Positions 61,472-64,000 of a stretch of DNA of 64,000 nt are shown here, piece after piece. Position 1 is the stretch's first letter, and each line of letters starts with the position of its first letter. Origin of the DNA: Vampirovibrionales bacterium (GTDB lineage Bacteria; Cyanobacteriota; Vampirovibrionia; Vampirovibrionales; Vampirovibrionaceae). Where the stretch lies: positions 372,001 through 436,000 of the forward strand of contig JADJRF010000005.1 of assembly GCA_016712355.1 (NCBI GenBank), written 5' to 3'. The translations under genes and the position numbers were made by a program. The notes under the pieces are model-generated. The model was not told the origin of the DNA, made no database searches, and saw only the letters and a list, made by a program, of their open reading frames with translations.

Positions 61472-62239
61472 TTATCTTCTGCCCTGCGCCTGCTGAAGTT
61501 CCTGACAACGCAGTTCCAATTGCTGAATGCGCTGAGAGGCTTGGTTCAACTGCGTCCGCAGGCGATCCATTTCCACCGAGGCGCCTTCATTGGCGTCCTG
61601 GCCACCCATATTCAGAAGCGTTTCGGCCCGGATGACTTTTTTGCTCTCTTCTTTCAAGAGCAGGATGCCTTCACTGTCCTGGCGATTGATATAGCCCAGA
61701 TTAATCAGCACATTGGCGATACCCGTGCGTTCGCCCAGAGATTCATCAATATACATCTGCGTGCGCAGGGCCTGATCCAGTTGTTCGATGGTGAGCCGAC
61801 CAATTTTAACGAGATATTCCCCCAAGCGGATTTTACCGCCCAGATACGTCAACGTCGCCATAATCACCCCGGATTTTGGCGGCAGCAGAAGATTTCGGTC
61901 CAGCGCGTCCAGCAGCAGAATCGCCGTCTGCTCCAGGCTCCAGCCATTCATAATGGCCATGTCCATGACCGTTTTTTTGTAGCGGGCAAAGTGCAATACT
62001 TTCACCAGCGCTGCGGGGGCTTGCCCCGAGGGCTGCTGTGATTGGGAAGTCAGCTCTGGCCGCCAGATTTGCAGCGTGTCGGCAGGCGAATAGGCGGTAA
62101 GCGTGGCGCTCGACAGGGCGCGCTCCAGCTCTTGCCTCAAAACTGCGTAAATTACCTGCTTAACCCATAACGGCAGTTGTTCCAACTGCTGAGTCAGCTT
62201 TTCAAAAGGCGTCAAAGAGGCGGCGCTCATTCTTTTCAT
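61472..62239 (-). CDS. Protein with GspE/PilB N-terminal-like domain and coiled coil
   Basis: 255 residues from ATG 62239 (ATG 62230 is an alternative). The N-terminal helical part (LTPFEKLTQQLEQLPLWVKQ) and a middle helical region precede GGKIRLGEYLVKIGRLTIEQ followed by LDQALRTQM and IANVLINLGYINRQD. This is the pattern of the MshE/GspE N-terminal repeat found in type II secretion and type IV pilus ATPases and in some c-di-GMP-binding proteins. A coiled coil (about 215-255, LRTQLNQASQRIQQLEL) ends it. No ATPase domain is attached. It is divergent from mini-RNase III. Confidence 0.72.
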   Translation of the reverse strand: MKRMSAASLTPFEKLTQQLEQLPLWVKQVIYAVLRQELERALSSATLTAYSPADTLQIWRPELTSQSQQPSGQAPAALVKVLHFARYKKTVMDMAIMNGWSLEQTAILLLDALDRNLLLPPKSGVIMATLTYLGGKIRLGEYLVKIGRLTIEQLDQALRTQMYIDESLGERTGIANVLINLGYINRQDSEGILLLKEESKKVIRAETLLNMGGQDANEGASVEMDRLRTQLNQASQRIQQLELRCQELQQAQGRR

Positions 62240-62362
62240 CCGATTTACGTCGTATGATGGCGCCCGCAGGGGGACGCGCTTCCATTCCACAGCGTAGCCT
62301 ATCGACGCCTGCGCGATGACCTCTGAATAGAGGGTTTGCTGACTTCTTTCGATGGCCCGCTC

Positions 62363-62803
62363 ATGACCGAACACCACCCGCTCTCCACCCCCGAACCCGC
62401 TGACCCGCGGCTCGAATCGTCTCCCCGCCTGATGGCCTATCTGGGAGACGCGGTCTACGAATTGAGGATTCGACAATGGCTCCTGGAGACATTATTTCCA
62501 GACAATGCCCTCTTATCAGATGACCTGCATCGCCGCACGACACGCCTGGCCCGGTGCGAATTCCAGGCCCGCGCCCTGGAATCGATCATGCCCCACCTTG
62601 ATGACGCCGAGCTAGCATTTGCGCGACGCGCTCGCAACCTGAGCATTCCGGTGGGACGTCGCTCGCAGCAAGCCAGCTATCGACAAGCAACCGCCTTTGA
62701 AGCCCTCATTGGACACTGGAGCCGCACGAACCCGACGCGGATGGAGGCCATCTGGGAACGCCTCAAGCCCTTATTGGCGCAAGAACAGCAAGACCCCGCG
62801 TGA
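62363..62803 (+). CDS. mrnC: Mini-ribonuclease III
   Basis: 146 residues. A single RNase III catalytic domain without the double-stranded RNA-binding domain: LMAYLGDAVYELRIRQWLLE holds the first catalytic acid, and QASYRQATAFEALIGHW holds the second part. Mini-III matures 23S rRNA ends in Bacillus and Cyanobacteria. ATG 62363 begins the protein just before a polar tail (PLSTPEPADPR) and the domain. It ends 53 bases before the aldolase gene on the same strand. Confidence 0.9.
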   Translation: MTEHHPLSTPEPADPRLESSPRLMAYLGDAVYELRIRQWLLETLFPDNALLSDDLHRRTTRLARCEFQARALESIMPHLDDAELAFARRARNLSIPVGRRSQQASYRQATAFEALIGHWSRTNPTRMEAIWERLKPLLAQEQQDPA

Positions 62804-62856
62804 CGCTGAGGCGCTCTTAATGCTACAGTAAGCGCGAGGAAGGATTTTTCACCCGA

Positions 62857-63477
62857 ATGACGGAGCCGTCGTTTTTTTCGCTCCCTGAGGCGTGTCGCAG
62901 GCTGTATGCCCAAGGCTTGGTGCATGGCTGCGCGGGCAACGTGAGCGAACGAAGCGGCTCAGACATGCGGATTACCGCCAGCGGGGCCAGCTTTGAATCG
63001 CTACAGGAAAGCGATGTGACCGTGGTCTCACTGACTGCGCCTGAACAAGGCCAAGTCGCCACGCCGCGCCCTTCCTCTGAGTGGCGAGTCCATCGGGCGA
63101 TATATCTGGCAAACCCTCGTATCTCCGCGATCGTCCATGCGCATCCCACGTACGCCACTGCCTTCTCAGTGGCGGGAGAATCGATGGAGACGCCCTTTCT
63201 GAGTGAGATGATCGCCCTCTTAGGGCCGATTCCCCTTCTGCCTTTTGAGCCGCCCGGCTCTCAAGCCTTGGCGGATGCGCTGGGGCATTGCCTACAGGAT
63301 CATCACGGCGCTTTACTGGCGAATCATGGGGTGTTTTCCGTAGGGACATCCTTACAAGAGGCCTTTATGCGGATGACGCTCATTGAGGCGCAGGCCAAAA
63401 CACTGATTTACGCCCGTCAACTTGGCGCCCCCCGCCCCTTGACGCCGGATCAGCTTGCCCAGATGGCGCCCTGCTAA
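62857..63477 (+). CDS. Class II aldolase/adducin family protein
   Basis: 206 residues. Zinc-site and phosphate-site blocks: GLVHGCAGNVSERSGSDMRI, SSEWRVHRAIYLANP, IVHAHPTYATAFSV (His-x-His) and HGALLANHGVFSVG. L-fuculose-phosphate aldolase, L-ribulose-phosphate epimerase and methylthioribulose-phosphate dehydratase share this fold, so the substrate is not settled. GAGGAAGGA precedes the ATG, and TGCTACAGT at 62821-62829 could be an extended -10. The 5' leader would be about 20 bases. Confidence 0.88.
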   Translation: MTEPSFFSLPEACRRLYAQGLVHGCAGNVSERSGSDMRITASGASFESLQESDVTVVSLTAPEQGQVATPRPSSEWRVHRAIYLANPRISAIVHAHPTYATAFSVAGESMETPFLSEMIALLGPIPLLPFEPPGSQALADALGHCLQDHHGALLANHGVFSVGTSLQEAFMRMTLIEAQAKTLIYARQLGAPRPLTPDQLAQMAPC

Positions 63478-63500
63478 TCTCTCACGTCGCAAATGCGCTG

Positions 63501-63529
63501 GGCAACAAGGCCGTGAATCGTGGTATAGT
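63501..63529 (+). promoter_or_regulatory. Putative promoter of the right-edge gene
   Basis: An extended -10 TGGTATAGT (TATAGT at 63524-63529) lies 17 bases after a weak GGCAAC at 63501-63506. The next start codon is at 63607. Confidence 0.4.
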
Positions 63530-63606
63530 GATTTTCAGTCTGAGCGTCAAGGCCTTCAAACACCTGCGCGCAAGACATTAGGCTTACAGCCTTATCTAGT
63601 TGGTGA

Positions 63607-64000
63607 ATGGGCGTTTTCGGCATGGCGCCAAACGAGAGAGCTTTGTTTTTTATCGGGCATAAGCGGCTGGGGGCGCGTATTTTACAAGCGTCTCAGGTCT
63701 GTTCCTTCGCCCTTGCGCTGGCAGCGTCCGTCAGTCTCGGGGGCGTCATGCCTTTGGCCAACGCTCAGGCCCCACCCCAACCCCTTGCGTCCTCAGAGAC
63801 GGTTGCGCCATCTAGCGAGGAATTGATCCGCCAGCTCCAGGCGATTAGTTACCGCTATCAACAATTGCAGGGGCAGCTTGCCCAAGCCCGCGAAAGCGCT
63901 CGTCAGGCCAACGTTGAGGCATTGACGGGTCGGATTAACGAACTGACGCTCTCTGTACAGCGGCTGCAGGCTGAGAATCAGACCTTGCGGGCTCAAGCCA
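63607..64000 (+). CDS. Signal-anchored coiled-coil protein, 5' part
   Basis: An open frame from ATG 63607 (or 63622) runs off the right edge with at least 131 residues. It begins with a polar stretch, then a hydrophobic segment (SQVCSFALALAASVSLGGVM, cleavage possible after NAQA). A proline/serine linker follows, and then a long heptad-like helix (EELIRQLQAISYRYQQLQGQ, IDENT-like ALTGRINELTLSVQRLQAEN is the later part) predicted as a coiled coil. Function unknown; periplasmic tethers and YbgF/CpoB-like proteins have this layout. Confidence 0.75.
   Translation, partial: MGVFGMAPNERALFFIGHKRLGARILQASQVCSFALALAASVSLGGVMPLANAQAPPQPLASSETVAPSSEELIRQLQAISYRYQQLQGQLAQARESARQANVEALTGRINELTLSVQRLQAENQTLRAQA

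Noticed and set aside
63455..63826. 123-residue plus-strand frame overlapping the right-edge gene
   Set aside because: The alternative frame from 63607 has a signal segment and coiled coil and stays open to the edge; this one starts inside the aldolase gene and is Arg/Trp-rich.
1..64000. Search for tRNA, rRNA, CRISPR, IS or prophage genes
   Set aside because: No cloverleaf with a TTCGA-type T loop, no regular spaced repeats, and no transposase, integrase or phage structural motifs were seen.

Overview
The window is about 64 kb of dense, GC-rich, Gram-negative chromosome. It carries an RND-TolC efflux operon, secreted proteins with signal peptides, and no phage, IS, CRISPR, tRNA or rRNA that I can see. 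My best guess at the host is a non-photosynthetic relative of Cyanobacteria (Vampirovibrionia-like). The reasons are an excess of the HIP1-type octamer GCGATCGC (15 copies counted by eye), an MtrA-like/DUF4346 protein, and the overall gene content. This placement is inference and is not shown by any marker in the window.

Left part (1-22 kb), mostly housekeeping: the end of a degenerate TIM-barrel protein, miaB, folK, a glycine-zipper envelope protein, a TerC-type membrane protein, murI, dnaE with a TTG start and an acidic N-terminal tail, a secreted HAD phosphatase, a GH35 beta-galactosidase followed by a small beta-rich protein, a hexapeptide acyltransferase, comM/yifB, sppA, a YIP1-like membrane protein, a secreted metallophosphatase, and a tightly overlapping nusB-ftsY-ffh operon.

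Middle (22-37 kb): a tolC-acrA-acrB efflux operon on the minus strand with an operator-like palindrome upstream; an MtrA/DUF4346 gene that meets a small XRE regulator tail to tail; a TPR protein with a zincin HExxH motif; cysS; and nrdD-nrdG, where a 10-bp C/G hairpin lies inside the first codons of nrdG.

Centre (37-53.4 kb): a lower-GC signalling island. The order is STAS protein, CheA, CheW, a soluble globin-coupled chemoreceptor, CheB, CheR, CheC, CheY, a hybrid histidine kinase with a four-cysteine PAS domain, a triple-receiver protein whose middle receiver has lost its phosphoacceptor, and a winged-helix AAA+ ATPase. After a small hypothetical gene comes a divergent PAS kinase/NarL-type regulator pair. 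No flagellar or pilus gene is present. The set reads as an oxygen- or redox-responsive chemosensory pathway with an unusual multi-receiver output, and it is the most interesting system here.

Right part (53.6-64 kb): two oligopeptide-type ABC permeases without ATPase or binding protein, a short-chain dehydrogenase, several lineage-specific proteins (one with an in-frame trinucleotide repeat), a small membrane protein, a protein resembling the GspE N-terminal domain with a coiled coil, mini-RNase III, a class II aldolase, and the start of a signal-anchored coiled-coil protein cut by the window edge.
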